Under the pieces are notes generated by a model, which did no database searches, was not told where the DNA came from, and saw nothing but the letters and a program-made list of their open reading frames with translations. From Bacteroidota bacterium (lineage in GTDB: Bacteria > Bacteroidota > Ignavibacteria > Ignavibacteriales > Ignavibacteriaceae): a DNA stretch of 64,000 nt. The translations under genes and the position numbers were made by a program. Location: positions 62,001 through 126,000 of the forward strand of contig JAKAGV010000005.1 of NCBI GenBank assembly GCA_021815405.1. The letters are read 5' to 3'. Shown here one piece after another: positions 7,669 through 16,367 of the stretch (position 1 is the first letter of the stretch; each line of letters starts with the position of its first letter).

Positions 7669-9855
7669 ATGGTTAGAGCTAAGCAAATACTAAAAGATAT
7701 TTTTGGATATGATTCCTTTCGACCGCTTCAAGAAGAAATCATTCAAAATGTTTTAAGCATGAAAGATTCTTTGGTTATAATGCCTACCGGCGGCGGAAAA
7801 TCTCTGTGTTATCAAATTCCGGCATTGATTTTCGAAGGATTGACTATTGTTATTTCTCCGCTCATTTCTTTAATGAAGGACCAGGTTGAACAGCTAAGGC
7901 AGCTTGGAATTAAAACAGCTTTGCTTAACAGCTCGCTTTCGTCTGAAGAGTATCAATTTAATTTTCAAAGCGTAAAAAGTAAAACCGCAAAACTTTTATA
8001 CCTCGCGCCCGAATCATTATTAAAGGATGAAATATTAAACTTACTTAAAAGCGTTAATTTAGATTGTATTACCGTTGACGAAGCTCATTGTATTTCGGAG
8101 TGGGGGCATGATTTCAGAAAAGAATACCGTCAGCTTGGAAATTTTAGAAGAAATTTTCCTTCTGCCGTTTGTATAGGTTTAACCGCAACAGCAACTCCGC
8201 GGGTTCAAGATGATATTATGAAAAATCTGAACATGGTCCAGCCGAAAAAATTTATTGCAAGCTTTAACAGGGAAAATCTTTTTCTTCAAGTTTCACCAAA
8301 GCGCGATTCTTTCCAGCAGACGGTAGATTTTCTAAATGAACACAAAAACCAATCCGGAATAATTTACTGCTTCTCTCGCAAACAGGTAGATGATTTGCAT
8401 GAAGACTTATCTTACCTCGGATTTTCGACAAAGCCGTACCATGCTGGAATGTCCGACGAAGACCGAAATAAAAATCAGGATTTGTTCATAAAGGATGAAG
8501 TCCAAATCATAATTGCTACAATAGCTTTTGGTATGGGAATAAATAAATCGAATGTTAGGTTCGTTCTTCACCACGATCTTCCTAAAAATATTGAATCATA
8601 CTACCAAGAAATCGGAAGATCCGGTAGAGACGGCTTGCGCTCTGATTGTCTTTTGCTGTTTAGCTATTCGGACATTTCGAAGATAAATTATTTTATCGAA
8701 CAGAAAGAGGACGAGAAGGAACGCCTTGTTGCCAAAACCCATCTTGAAACGATGGTTAAGTATGCGGAATCGGAAATCTGCAGAAGATATCCCCTTATAA
8801 ATTATTTTGGAGAATCTTATCACAATGACTTTTGCGGCATGTGCGATAACTGTCTTGCTGAAGAAAAAGAGATGGCTGATATTACTGTACCAGCTCAAAA
8901 ATTTCTTTCTGCGGTAAAGCGAACCGGTGAAAAGTTTGGGGCTAATTACATTATTGATTTGCTGCTCGGAGAGGAATCGGATAGAATTTTTCACAACGGT
9001 CATCATAATTTATCAGTATACGGAATAGGGAAAGAGTTCGATAAGAAGCAGTGGCAAATACTGACTCATCAATTTGTAAGAAAGGAAATTCTTGTTAGGG
9101 ATCTGGAAGTCGGCAGCCTAAAGCTCACTCCCAAATCAAGCGATGTTCTTTTTAATAAATGTAAAGTGCGCGGTATTATTAAGGAAGCGAAGCCATCGAC
9201 AAAAAGAATGAAACTTCCTGCCGGAAGTGAAGAAAATTATGATCATGAACTTTACGAACTGCTTCGCAAAAAGAGAAAGTCAATTGCAGATGATAAAGGC
9301 ATTCCTCCATTTGTAATATTTTCTGATAAGACTTTGGTGCAAATGTCAGCGGCATATCCTCAAACAGAAAATGAATTACTTGGTATAAGCGGCATCGGCA
9401 TAAACAAGCTTGAAACTTACGGCAGCATATTTCTTACACTAATCAAAAGCTATTGTACAAGAAAGAATATCAAAACTAAATTTTCTTCTAATCTAACAAC
9501 CGGAACCAGCAAACAAAAGCTTAAGAACAATTCGGGAAAACGTTATATTGTCATCGGTGAAGAATTCAATAAAGGAAAATCTCTTGATAAACTTGCAGAA
9601 GAATATAACGTAAAGCCGCAAACCATCATTTCACATTTAACACGTTATGTAACCGAAGGAAACAAAGTCAGAAGTGAAGGAATAAAAGAGAAGATTTCAA
9701 TTCCGGAAGATAAGTATCAAGCAGTATTCAGTTCATTCAAAGAAGAAGGCACTACAACATTGTCAAACATTTTCGAAAAATTCAACAAGGAAATTTCTTA
9801 CGTTGATTTGCATCTGCTAAGGATTATTTATTTGAACGAAAACATACTTTCCTAA
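7669..9855 (+). CDS. recQ: ATP-dependent DNA helicase RecQ
   Basis: 728 aa. Q-motif FRPLQEEII (18-26), Walker A PTGGGKSL (39-46), DEAH (137-140), TATATPR motif, arginine-finger motif QEIGRSGRDG, the four-Cys zinc site (ICRRYP...FCGMCDNC), RQC winged helix, an HRDC domain around 525-590 (YELLRKKRKSIADDKGIPPF) and a C-terminal HTH_40-like segment (SLDKLAEEYNVKPQTIISHL). RecQ is a 3'-5' helicase acting in recombination repair and stalled-fork processing. ATG at 7669. Its stop lies just before the first copy of the HTH-tail repeat. Confidence 0.96.
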   Translation: MVRAKQILKDIFGYDSFRPLQEEIIQNVLSMKDSLVIMPTGGGKSLCYQIPALIFEGLTIVISPLISLMKDQVEQLRQLGIKTALLNSSLSSEEYQFNFQSVKSKTAKLLYLAPESLLKDEILNLLKSVNLDCITVDEAHCISEWGHDFRKEYRQLGNFRRNFPSAVCIGLTATATPRVQDDIMKNLNMVQPKKFIASFNRENLFLQVSPKRDSFQQTVDFLNEHKNQSGIIYCFSRKQVDDLHEDLSYLGFSTKPYHAGMSDEDRNKNQDLFIKDEVQIIIATIAFGMGINKSNVRFVLHHDLPKNIESYYQEIGRSGRDGLRSDCLLLFSYSDISKINYFIEQKEDEKERLVAKTHLETMVKYAESEICRRYPLINYFGESYHNDFCGMCDNCLAEEKEMADITVPAQKFLSAVKRTGEKFGANYIIDLLLGEESDRIFHNGHHNLSVYGIGKEFDKKQWQILTHQFVRKEILVRDLEVGSLKLTPKSSDVLFNKCKVRGIIKEAKPSTKRMKLPAGSEENYDHELYELLRKKRKSIADDKGIPPFVIFSDKTLVQMSAAYPQTENELLGISGIGINKLETYGSIFLTLIKSYCTRKNIKTKFSSNLTTGTSKQKLKNNSGKRYIVIGEEFNKGKSLDKLAEEYNVKPQTIISHLTRYVTEGNKVRSEGIKEKISIPEDKYQAVFSSFKEEGTTTLSNIFEKFNKEISYVDLHLLRIIYLNENILS

Positions 9856-9861
9856 AAATTA

Positions 9862-9915
9862 TTTTTTCTACAAGCTTTTCTTCAGCTCTTCAACCTTCTC
9901 AACGAACTCATTCAT
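9862..9915 (-). repeat. HTH-tail repeat, copy A
   Basis: Near-identical to the last ~51 bp of the HTH gene at 11339 (minus strand reading MNEFVEKVEELKKSL then stop). It starts 7 bp after recQ. No intact gene is attached, and the 9916-10042 stretch to its right has no convincing ORF. Confidence 0.85.
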
Positions 9916-10042
9916 CTATCCCAAAGGCGTCTATTTATAATGCAATCGATAAGCAGCCTCGTGAGGTCCTTAAACAAAGAAAGCAATTCTTTTAGGATTA
10001 CTTACATACCTGCCGGAGACAATCATTGACTAATTATAAAGA

Positions 10043-10072
10043 ACACATTATATTTATACACGTATTATGTGT
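10043..10072. promoter_or_regulatory. Candidate operator of the VapBC pair
   Basis: Inverted repeat ACACATTATA (10043-10052) and TATTATGTGT (10063-10072), nine of ten positions pairing, 13 bp before the antitoxin ATG. Ribbon-helix-helix antitoxins usually repress through such dyads; that role is inferred. Confidence 0.5.
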
Positions 10073-10084
10073 AAAGGATTAAGT

Positions 10085-10324
10085 ATGCCTAATATTACAT
10101 TATCTATGGATAAAAAATTAATTAAAAAGAGCAGGGAATATGCCCAGAAGCATGGTAAATCTTTGAATGCTTTAATACGTGAGCTGTTACAAAACACGGT
10201 AAATTCTAATGTTTCTGCAAATACAATTGATGAGCTTTTGAATATAATGGATAAAGCTTCGGGAAATTCAAAGGGTAAAAAGTGGAGCCGGAAAGATATC
10301 TATGAAAGAAAAGTACTTTGTTGA
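10085..10324 (+). CDS. Ribbon-helix-helix antitoxin (VapB type)
   Basis: 79 aa from ATG 10085, preceded by AAAGGA; an upstream ATG at 10067 overlaps the operator and is less likely. The N-terminus NITLSMDKKLIKKSREYAQK followed by HGKSLNALIRELL is the strand-helix-helix pattern of CopG/Arc-type antitoxins. The C-terminal GKKWSRKDIYERK would be the toxin-binding tail. It overlaps vapC by 23 bp, the usual coupling. Role: neutralise and co-repress the PIN toxin. Confidence 0.85.
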   Translation: MPNITLSMDKKLIKKSREYAQKHGKSLNALIRELLQNTVNSNVSANTIDELLNIMDKASGNSKGKKWSRKDIYERKVLC

Positions 10325-10718
10325 TACGAATATTTTAGTTTATTCTTTGGATAATAATTTCCCCAAAAAGAAAATACAAAGCAGGGAAATAATATTAAAA
10401 CTATTAACAGAAAATTCCGGCGTTCTATCTACTCAAGTATTCCAGGAATTTTATTTTGCATCCGTACAAAAATTACATTCAGATTCAAATTCAATTAAAA
10501 GCCTGCTAAGGTATTTTGAAAAATTTGAAGTAATACAAATAAATATGACTCTTATTTACGAAGCAATTGATTGCAGCTTATCCAACACCATCTCTTTCTG
10601 GGATGCATTAATCGTTGCTGCTGCCAGCTCTGCAAATTGTAGTAAAATTTATTCTGAAGATTTAAACAGCGGACAAATGATTAATGGTATAGAAATAGTT
10701 AATCCCTTTACCATGTAA
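10302..10718 (+). CDS. vapC: PIN-domain ribonuclease toxin VapC
   Basis: 138 aa with the PIN acidic residues: Asp8 in FVDTNILVY, Glu49 in QVFQEF, Asp101 in SFWDALIVAAA, Asp120 in SEDLNSG. These coordinate Mg2+ for RNA cleavage; VapC proteins usually cut tRNA or rRNA loops. It overlaps its antitoxin and is followed after 12 bp by copy B of the HTH-tail repeat. All catalytic residues are intact. Confidence 0.93.
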   Translation: MKEKYFVDTNILVYSLDNNFPKKKIQSREIILKLLTENSGVLSTQVFQEFYFASVQKLHSDSNSIKSLLRYFEKFEVIQINMTLIYEAIDCSLSNTISFWDALIVAAASSANCSKIYSEDLNSGQMINGIEIVNPFTM

Positions 10719-10730
10719 GCTTAAAAAATA

Positions 10731-10781
10731 TTTCTACAAGCTTTTCTTCAACTCTTCAACCTTCTCAACAAACTCATTCAT
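10731..10781 (-). repeat. HTH-tail repeat, copy B
   Basis: 51 bp matching copies A and C with few differences, minus-strand reading MNEFVEKVEELKKSL then stop. It lies between the VapBC pair and the DUF4258/DUF2283 pair. Confidence 0.85.
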
Positions 10782-10850
10782 ATTTTATTTATTGATTACC
10801 TTTTTACAAATGATTAAATTTTAATTAGGAATAAATCATAAGTTAAAATT

Positions 10851-11120
10851 TTGAAAGTAATTTGGACAAAACACTCTATTGAACGTCAAAAACAGTGGGA
10901 AATAAAGATAGGTGTAAAAAAAGAAGATGTCGAAAATGTTCTTATCTTTCCGGAACAAATTGTTTCGGGTGATTTAGATGCAATGGTTGCACAATCTAAA
11001 TTTAATGATGGCTTGATAAGAATTCCGTTTGTCCAGCAAAACGAAGATAGAAAAATTTTAACTGTATATTGGACTAGCAAAATAGAAAAATATTGGAAAG
11101 AAACAGAAGGACATAAATGA
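10851..11120 (+). CDS. DUF4258 protein (putative toxin-like partner of DUF2283)
   Basis: 89 aa starting at a TTG (10851); no ATG fits and the Shine-Dalgarno is poor. The pattern WTKHSIERQKQWEI, VLIFPEQIVSGDLDA and RKILTVYWTSKIEKYW resembles the small RelE-like/DUF4258 fold. It overlaps the next gene by ATGA. DUF4258-DUF2283 pairs recur widely and are suspected toxin-antitoxin-like modules; activity is not shown by the sequence. Confidence 0.7.
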   Translation: MKVIWTKHSIERQKQWEIKIGVKKEDVENVLIFPEQIVSGDLDAMVAQSKFNDGLIRIPFVQQNEDRKILTVYWTSKIEKYWKETEGHK

Positions 11121-11323
11121 AAATAAAATATGATTCAGAGGCGGATGTTTTGATATTTATTATTCGTGATTCTTTTCCGGTTGATGCTATTGAAGAGGAC
11201 GGAGGTGTGATTGTTAGTTACGGTGAAGATGGTCAGCCTGTATCGGTAGAGTTTCTTAACGCTTCGGTTAGAAATTTAGTTAATCCGGGTGAATTAAGTG
11301 TAACTGTTGAAGCAAAGCGATAA
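11117..11323 (+). CDS. DUF2283 domain protein
   Basis: 68 aa. KIKYDSEADVLIFIIRD, EDGGVIVSYGEDGQPVSVE and FLNASVRNL are the beta-strand signature of DUF2283. The ATG overlaps the upstream stop (ATGA), so the two genes are translationally coupled. It ends 13 bp before copy C of the HTH-tail repeat. Function unknown; probably the partner or antitoxin of the DUF4258 protein. Confidence 0.85.
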   Translation: MKIKYDSEADVLIFIIRDSFPVDAIEEDGGVIVSYGEDGQPVSVEFLNASVRNLVNPGELSVTVEAKR

Positions 11324-11336
11324 ATACGTTTATTCC

Positions 11337-11386
11337 TTCTACAAGCTTTTCTTCAACTCCTCAACCTTCTCAACAAAATCATTCAT
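11337..11386 (-). repeat. HTH-tail repeat, copy C (inside the intact HTH gene)
   Basis: This copy is the natural 3' end of the HTH gene at 11339-11692 and is the probable parent of copies A and B. Confidence 0.8.
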
Positions 11387-11692
11387 CTTTTCAACCGGAA
11401 CTTCGTGAATTACCTGTGAAAGATTAATATCTTTTTTGGTCGTAATTAATTTTCTAAGCGCTGTATTTTCGTTTTGTGCTTGGGTGCTGTCCGGAATCCA
11501 CTCCATCATGTCATTAGGCGTGCAGTTTAAAAGAAGGCAGAGCTTCTCCATTGTCTCTACAGGTAAATACTTGAATTCATTATAGGCAATTTTGTAAGAA
11601 GTATAATCTTTGAATCCATTTCTCTGTAAATAAATGGTTGGATTAGTAATTCCTCTTAAATTAAACAACTTTTGGAGGTTATATCTCAACAT
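11339..11692 (-). CDS. Small helix-turn-helix (Cro/C1-like) regulator
   Basis: 117 aa from ATG 11692, with AGAGG seven bases upstream. LRYNLQKLFNLRG, SYKIAYNE, METMEKLCLLLNCTPNDMMEW-type spacing indicates an XRE/HTH_26-like DNA-binding domain (1-65). A C-terminal helix (VPVEKMNDFVEKVEELKKSL) is probably a dimerisation segment. Its upstream region holds six exact-register 42-bp repeats that could be its operators. Its 3' tail is copied twice to the left. Confidence 0.75.
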   Translation of the reverse strand: MLRYNLQKLFNLRGITNPTIYLQRNGFKDYTSYKIAYNEFKYLPVETMEKLCLLLNCTPNDMMEWIPDSTQAQNENTALRKLITTKKDINLSQVIHEVPVEKMNDFVEKVEELKKSL

Positions 11693-11735
11693 AAAATACC
11701 TCTGATTTTATTAAAAAATGAAATTTTCCACTAAC

Positions 11736-11965
11736 TTAATGGTAAATATAATCAAAATAGTTGTTAATCCAATTATTTTAGTGGTAAATACATCTAAATT
11801 AAAAGTATTTTCAATTAAATTAGTTGTAATTACATCTTAAAAGGATGTAAATAGCATTAAAGAGGTTGTTGCTACAATTGGATAGCTTGTATTTTCAATT
11901 AAAATAATGGTAAGTTCAATCGATTAAGGTGTAAATTCCACCAAATTAGTGGAATGGAGATGTTT
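11736..11965. repeat. Degenerate 42-bp tandem repeat, five full units and a partial sixth
   Basis: Units start at 11736, 11778, 11820, 11862, 11904 and 11946, an exact 42-bp register. Head consensus resembles TTAGTGGTAAATACATCTAA; tails resemble GTATTTTCAATTAAA, identical in units 2 and 4. The array lies directly upstream of the HTH gene start. Read on the minus strand each unit would encode 14 residues, but units 3 and 5 contain stops. Confidence 0.85.
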
Positions 11966-11988
11966 AATTGTGATATGGATATAATATA

Positions 11989-12111
11989 ACTCACGTTACG
12001 CACATGTCATGCTGAACTTGATTCAGCATCCCAAAAATGCTGAAAAATGAGATTCCGAATCAAGTTCGGAATGACAAAGTAAATTAGATCCTTGATTGTG
12101 CGTAACGTAAG
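11989..12111. mobile_element. 123-bp MITE-like element, copy 1
   Basis: Terminal inverted repeats ACTCACGTTACGCACA / TGTGCGTAACGTAAG, with an internal imperfect palindrome (CATGCTGAACTTGATTCAG pairing with its right-hand counterpart). The direct repeat TAATATA flanks it on both sides (11982-11988 and 12112-12118), consistent with a target-site duplication. Confidence 0.85.
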
Positions 12112-12148
12112 TAATATAATTAAGAGAGCCATCTCTGTGTGGAAAAAA

Positions 12149-13492
12149 TTAAAACGGCCACTCTTTCAAATAATAAGACCTAATTAAAAACACCACCGCA
12201 CCAATTGACATGACAACGATTCCCCCGATTGCAAAATAAAATCCAGTTGATACAAACAAACCAATCCACATTAAAATTGCAATGAGTGCAGGCAAAGGAT
12301 ACAGCCACATCTTGAAAGGGAAAAAATCTTTCGGTTTATTTTTTCTTAAGAGAATTATTCCTACTGCCTGACCGATGAACTGAACGATAATTCTCATTGC
12401 AAGTATTGCGCTTATTACTTCTTTCAATCTGAACAGCAGGCTGAATACAAAAGCAATTGCGCCGAGCACCAGAAGCGAGACGTGGGGAAAGTTTTTCTTC
12501 GGATGAGTCTTTGCAAATATCTTAAAGAAAGTTCCATCAACTGCGGCTGCGTATGGAATTCTTGAATAACCGAGTGTGGCTGAAAATAGGGAAGAGAAAG
12601 CAATCCATAAAATTAAAATTGTCGCAACAATGGCAGCCTTAGAACCATAAATCTTTTGTACAAAGGAACTGACGATAAATTCGGATTTCATTGCCTCTCG
12701 CCATGGAACTACGCCAAGCACGCTTAGCTGCATAGCAAGGTAAAGTACCGCAATTCCGATAATCGAAATGAAAATACTTTTTGGAATATTTTTCTCCGGC
12801 TCTTTCAGTTCTGAGCCGAGGTTGCAGATATTGTAATAGCCTAAGTAAGTATAAATTGTCTGCACGGTAGCGCTACCCAGCCCGGCAAAAAAGAGAAATG
12901 AAATATCGAATGCGTCTTTGGGAAAATCGAAAGCAAGCTTTGAATTAAAGTGAGTGGCGCCGCCGAAAATCAACCACAAAATAGTAGCGATAACCCCTAT
13001 CCAGAGGAACAGAGAAATTTTTCCAACGGTTTCTATTTTTCTATAAAGAAGAGCAACGATTGCAATTACCAGTAGCCCGGATACAATTTTTTGTCCGACA
13101 ACTCCGAGCGGAAAAAGGAAAGTAAAGTATTGAGAAAATCCGATAGAGCCGGAAGCAATAACAAGCGGTGCCTGAAAAATAGTTTGCCATATAAGTAGAA
13201 ATGAAAACAATCTTCCCCAGCTTTTGGGTCCGTAAATTTCTTTTAAGAAGACGTAGCTTCCGCCGGCAGCCGGCATTGCCGCGCCAAGCTCCGCCCATAT
13301 TGCGCCGTCGACTAATGCAAGTACGGCTCCAAGAACCCACGCAAGCATGCATTGCGGACCATTCATCTCCTGTATTACTATCGGCAGAACAATGAATGGA
13401 CCGATGCCGACCATGTCAATCATATTTAGTGCGGTGGCTTCTTTTAAGCCAAGCCCGCGTTCAAGATGAGAGCCGTCAGCACTTCTTGTCAT
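12149..13492 (-). CDS. APC-family amino-acid permease
   Basis: 447 aa, very hydrophobic, about 12 membrane segments. N-terminal MVGIGPFIVLPIV and AELGAAMPAAGGSYVFLKE are the APC helix 1 and helix 2-3 signatures. It probably imports or exchanges amino acids across the inner membrane; the substrate cannot be read from sequence. It reads the same way as a second APC permease 114 bp upstream. Confidence 0.88.
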   Translation of the reverse strand: MTRSADGSHLERGLGLKEATALNMIDMVGIGPFIVLPIVIQEMNGPQCMLAWVLGAVLALVDGAIWAELGAAMPAAGGSYVFLKEIYGPKSWGRLFSFLLIWQTIFQAPLVIASGSIGFSQYFTFLFPLGVVGQKIVSGLLVIAIVALLYRKIETVGKISLFLWIGVIATILWLIFGGATHFNSKLAFDFPKDAFDISFLFFAGLGSATVQTIYTYLGYYNICNLGSELKEPEKNIPKSIFISIIGIAVLYLAMQLSVLGVVPWREAMKSEFIVSSFVQKIYGSKAAIVATILILWIAFSSLFSATLGYSRIPYAAAVDGTFFKIFAKTHPKKNFPHVSLLVLGAIAFVFSLLFRLKEVISAILAMRIIVQFIGQAVGIILLRKNKPKDFFPFKMWLYPLPALIAILMWIGLFVSTGFYFAIGGIVVMSIGAVVFLIRSYYLKEWPF

Positions 13493-13606
13493 AAACTTTA
13501 GATTGTTATTATTAGATTATGAATTTAAAAGCATGATTGCATGGCGGCATACCTGCATGAAAAAATCAGGCTGAAAAATTCATGCTGGCATGCGCACATT
13601 CAATGT

Positions 13607-15106
13607 TTAGTTTGCGGCAGCTTCTTTATGAAGTCTGCTTTTCCTATAACCGTAAGAAAAATAAATTACCATTCCTACCAGAAGCCAAAGTGCAAATCTT
13701 AAGTATGTTATCCAGGGTAATCCAAGAATTAAATACAAACATGAAATTATTCCAAGCACCGGAATAAATGGAACCCAGGGAGTTTTAAATGCACGCGGTC
13801 TGTCCGGTTCTCTTTTGCGGAGAATTATTATTCCGATACAAACAAGAATGAAAGCAAACAGGGTACCGATGTTTGTTAAGTCAACCATCTCATCAATAGT
13901 AGTAAACATTGCCGTAATACCTACAGCCAAACCGGTTAAGATAGTTGTAACATGAGGTGTTTTAAATTTAGGATGAACCTTAGCAAAGCTTTGAGGAAGC
14001 AGACCATCGCGAGCCATCGAAAAGAAAATCCTCGGCTGACCAAGCTGAAAAACAAGCAGTACCGCGGTATGAGCAACTACTGAACCGAAGGCAATTAATC
14101 CTATTATTAAGTCGGCGTACTTTTTAATGTGGGCGTACTGCATTGCAAAAGTAAGCGGTTCCGATTGACTTGTAGCCAATGCCTTTACCATGGCATTATA
14201 TGGTATAATTCCGGTAAACACACCGGCAACTAAAATATAAATTATAGTACAGACAATTAACGAACCGATTATTCCAATAGGCATATCACGTTTGGGATTG
14301 CGGACCTCTTCGGCAACCGTTGAGACGGCATCGAAACCTATATAAGCAAAAAATACAACAGCAGCACCGGCTTGAATTCCCTTCCAGCCGTTCGGTGCAA
14401 ACGGAACCCAGTTTGTAGGATGAACATGAAAGAAACCGACGACAATAAAAATTCCAAGCACGATCAGTTTTATTATTACCATTATTGTTGTTGTTCTTGA
14501 ACTTTCTTTTATTCCAATTACAAGAACAAGAGTAATAAGTGCGACGATGGCGAATGCGGGAAAATTAAAAACAATCGGTACTCCTAAAAAGTGCGGGGCA
14601 TGCTCAAGTAAACCGGGAATCTTAGCTGCTGTTCTATAATCGATTGACATCCAATCGGGAATATTTATTCCGAATCCCGATACGAGAGTTTTGAAATAAT
14701 TAGACCAGCTAATTGCTACCGCAACATTTCCAACCGCATATTCAATAATTAAATCCCAGCCGATAATCCATGCAACCAATTCTCCAAGTGTTCCGTAGGA
14801 ATAAGTATAAGCGCTTCCTGATATCGGAACCATTGAAGCAAATTCGGCATAGCACAAAGCGGCAAATCCGCATGCAATACCGGTTAAGACAAACGACAGC
14901 ATTAAACCCGGACCAGCTCCTGGTCTCATTGCGTCGCCGGCAGCAGCCGTTCCGATAGTTGCAAAAATTCCGGCACCAATAATAGCACCGATGCCAAGCA
15001 TTACTACATCAAATGAACCGAGTACACGCTTTAGTTGATGTTCGGGTTCCTCTCCTTCATGAACAAGAGCATCAAGACTTTTTGTTCTGAATAATTGTTT
15101 TAACAA
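13607..15106 (-). CDS. APC-family cationic-type amino-acid permease
   Basis: 499 aa, about 12 membrane segments. GIGAIIGAGIFATIGTAA, AELCYAEFAS-like CYAEFASMVPISGSAYTYSY and FFAYIGFDAVSTVAEEVRNP match the YfnA/CAT subgroup of the APC superfamily. Probably imports amino acids; substrate unknown. The downstream YhcH-like gene on the same strand could share its transcript. Confidence 0.9.
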   Translation of the reverse strand: MLKQLFRTKSLDALVHEGEEPEHQLKRVLGSFDVVMLGIGAIIGAGIFATIGTAAAGDAMRPGAGPGLMLSFVLTGIACGFAALCYAEFASMVPISGSAYTYSYGTLGELVAWIIGWDLIIEYAVGNVAVAISWSNYFKTLVSGFGINIPDWMSIDYRTAAKIPGLLEHAPHFLGVPIVFNFPAFAIVALITLVLVIGIKESSRTTTIMVIIKLIVLGIFIVVGFFHVHPTNWVPFAPNGWKGIQAGAAVVFFAYIGFDAVSTVAEEVRNPKRDMPIGIIGSLIVCTIIYILVAGVFTGIIPYNAMVKALATSQSEPLTFAMQYAHIKKYADLIIGLIAFGSVVAHTAVLLVFQLGQPRIFFSMARDGLLPQSFAKVHPKFKTPHVTTILTGLAVGITAMFTTIDEMVDLTNIGTLFAFILVCIGIIILRKREPDRPRAFKTPWVPFIPVLGIISCLYLILGLPWITYLRFALWLLVGMVIYFSYGYRKSRLHKEAAAN

Positions 15107-15127
15107 TAGACTATCCTTTCAATCAAT

Positions 15128-15583
15128 TTATTCTGCTTTCACTTTGACAACAACTTTTATTACTTCGTTTTGCTGATTATCAGCGAGTATTCCGGGCATG
15201 TGAACATCCTGCGGAAATAAAATTACGAAGGTGTTTTTTTCTGCGGTGATAAAATCACCCCTACCATCAAGGAACTGGATATCTTTATCTTCATTATATT
15301 TTTCTATTACAGTCATGCCGTTTATGTTGGAATATCCTATTTGTTCTTTCCCTTCTGCAACAAATTGAACATCAATATATTTTTTGTGAGATTCCCACTT
15401 ACCATTTTCAATGGGTTTTGTTTGGTAGCGCATTACCGAGGCGTAAATTTTTTCTCCATCAATTTCATAGCGTCCGTTTTTTAGATTTTCGAATTTATTT
15501 TTCTTCAAATATGAAAGTGCAATATGGAATTTTTCCCCAAGCTCGAAGTATAAATTTATGTTTTCTATTTTGTCAACAATCAT
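15128..15583 (-). CDS. YhcH/YjgK/YiaL (DUF386) family protein
   Basis: 151 aa. YEIDGEKIYASVMRYQTK, ESHKKYIDVQFVAEGKEQIG, FVILFPQDVHMPGI match the cupin-like YhcH/EbgC fold that binds a metal through conserved Glu/His. Members act in sugar (sialic acid, beta-galactoside) metabolism or as anomerase-like factors; the local context gives no clear pathway. The 195-bp gap to its right holds a terminator for the next gene. Confidence 0.88.
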   Translation of the reverse strand: MIVDKIENINLYFELGEKFHIALSYLKKNKFENLKNGRYEIDGEKIYASVMRYQTKPIENGKWESHKKYIDVQFVAEGKEQIGYSNINGMTVIEKYNEDKDIQFLDGRGDFITAEKNTFVILFPQDVHMPGILADNQQNEVIKVVVKVKAE

Positions 15584-15732
15584 GTTATTTTAACAGAAAA
15601 TTTTTCATTTGAAAAGCCGGCAAAAAAATAAGCGATTGCATAATAATATCAAAAGGAATTTACAAATCTTTACGTTTTAAGTTGGTGTATTTGTTATCGA
15701 TCAAAACAGCGGAATTATTTTTAATTAAAGTA

Positions 15733-15763
15733 AAACCCGGCTTAAAAACTTAAAACCGGGTTT
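15733..15763 (-). terminator. Intrinsic terminator after the 144-aa membrane protein
   Basis: Stem AAACCCGG / CCGGGTTT around a 15-nt AT-rich loop; on the minus strand it is followed by TTTACTTTAATT. Confidence 0.7.
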
Positions 15764-15777
15764 CAAAAATTTTCAAT

Positions 15778-16212
15778 CTATAAGGAAGCGGCAGCGTGTA
15801 TTTCTTCTTTGGGATTGTAAATTAATGCAGTAACGATTCCTAGTATAACCATTTCGATTAGACCATAAACGAACCACCCAAAAATCATCGAATAAGGCAA
15901 CGGATAAATTACAAACTGGGAATAAGCCGAAACAAAAGAAAAGAATAGTCCAATATAAATCCCGAAGCGAATTCCCTCGCCAATTCCTTTCTTCTCATAG
16001 CCCTTAACAAAAAAGAATACAAAAAAGAAAGACCAGATAATGTCGGTTATATACATAATCCACATCTTGGACATCATTTCCTCACCAGTTCGGAAAACAT
16101 CCTTTACCGCTTCTAACGATGGCATAAGAATAACGCTGAAGATGATGTAGTTGAGCAGTTCGAGCAGTACAAAAACAACGATGAAAGCAAGAAGGAACCT
16201 TTGTTTGTTCAT
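15778..16212 (-). CDS. Small four-helix membrane protein of unknown function
   Basis: 144 aa from ATG 16212, with GGAGG seven bases upstream; this decides against the longer GTG start. Four hydrophobic segments: FLLAFIVVFVLLELLNYII, IIWSFFFVFFFVKG, FGIYIGLFFSFVSAY, and MIFGWFVYGLIEMVILGIV. No catalytic motif seen. It probably sits in the inner membrane and is transcribed alone before the terminator at 15733. Confidence 0.75.
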   Translation of the reverse strand: MNKQRFLLAFIVVFVLLELLNYIIFSVILMPSLEAVKDVFRTGEEMMSKMWIMYITDIIWSFFFVFFFVKGYEKKGIGEGIRFGIYIGLFFSFVSAYSQFVIYPLPYSMIFGWFVYGLIEMVILGIVTALIYNPKEEIHAAASL

Positions 16213-16367
16213 TAGAACCTCCACTTGTTTGTTGAAAAATACTTATACTACTGAAAAGGACAGGATGTACACTATTAACCTAAGTATTGGTAAATCAAGA
16301 AGCAATAAAAATTTGAATTTTAAGGAGTGGGGTATAATCTTAAATCTATTTACGCCATCCTTGAAAA

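Noticed and set aside
9916-10042. Possible gene remnant between repeat copy A and the VapB operator
   Set aside because: Minus-strand pieces (GPHEAAYRLHY) look protein-like but are too short and interrupted to name.
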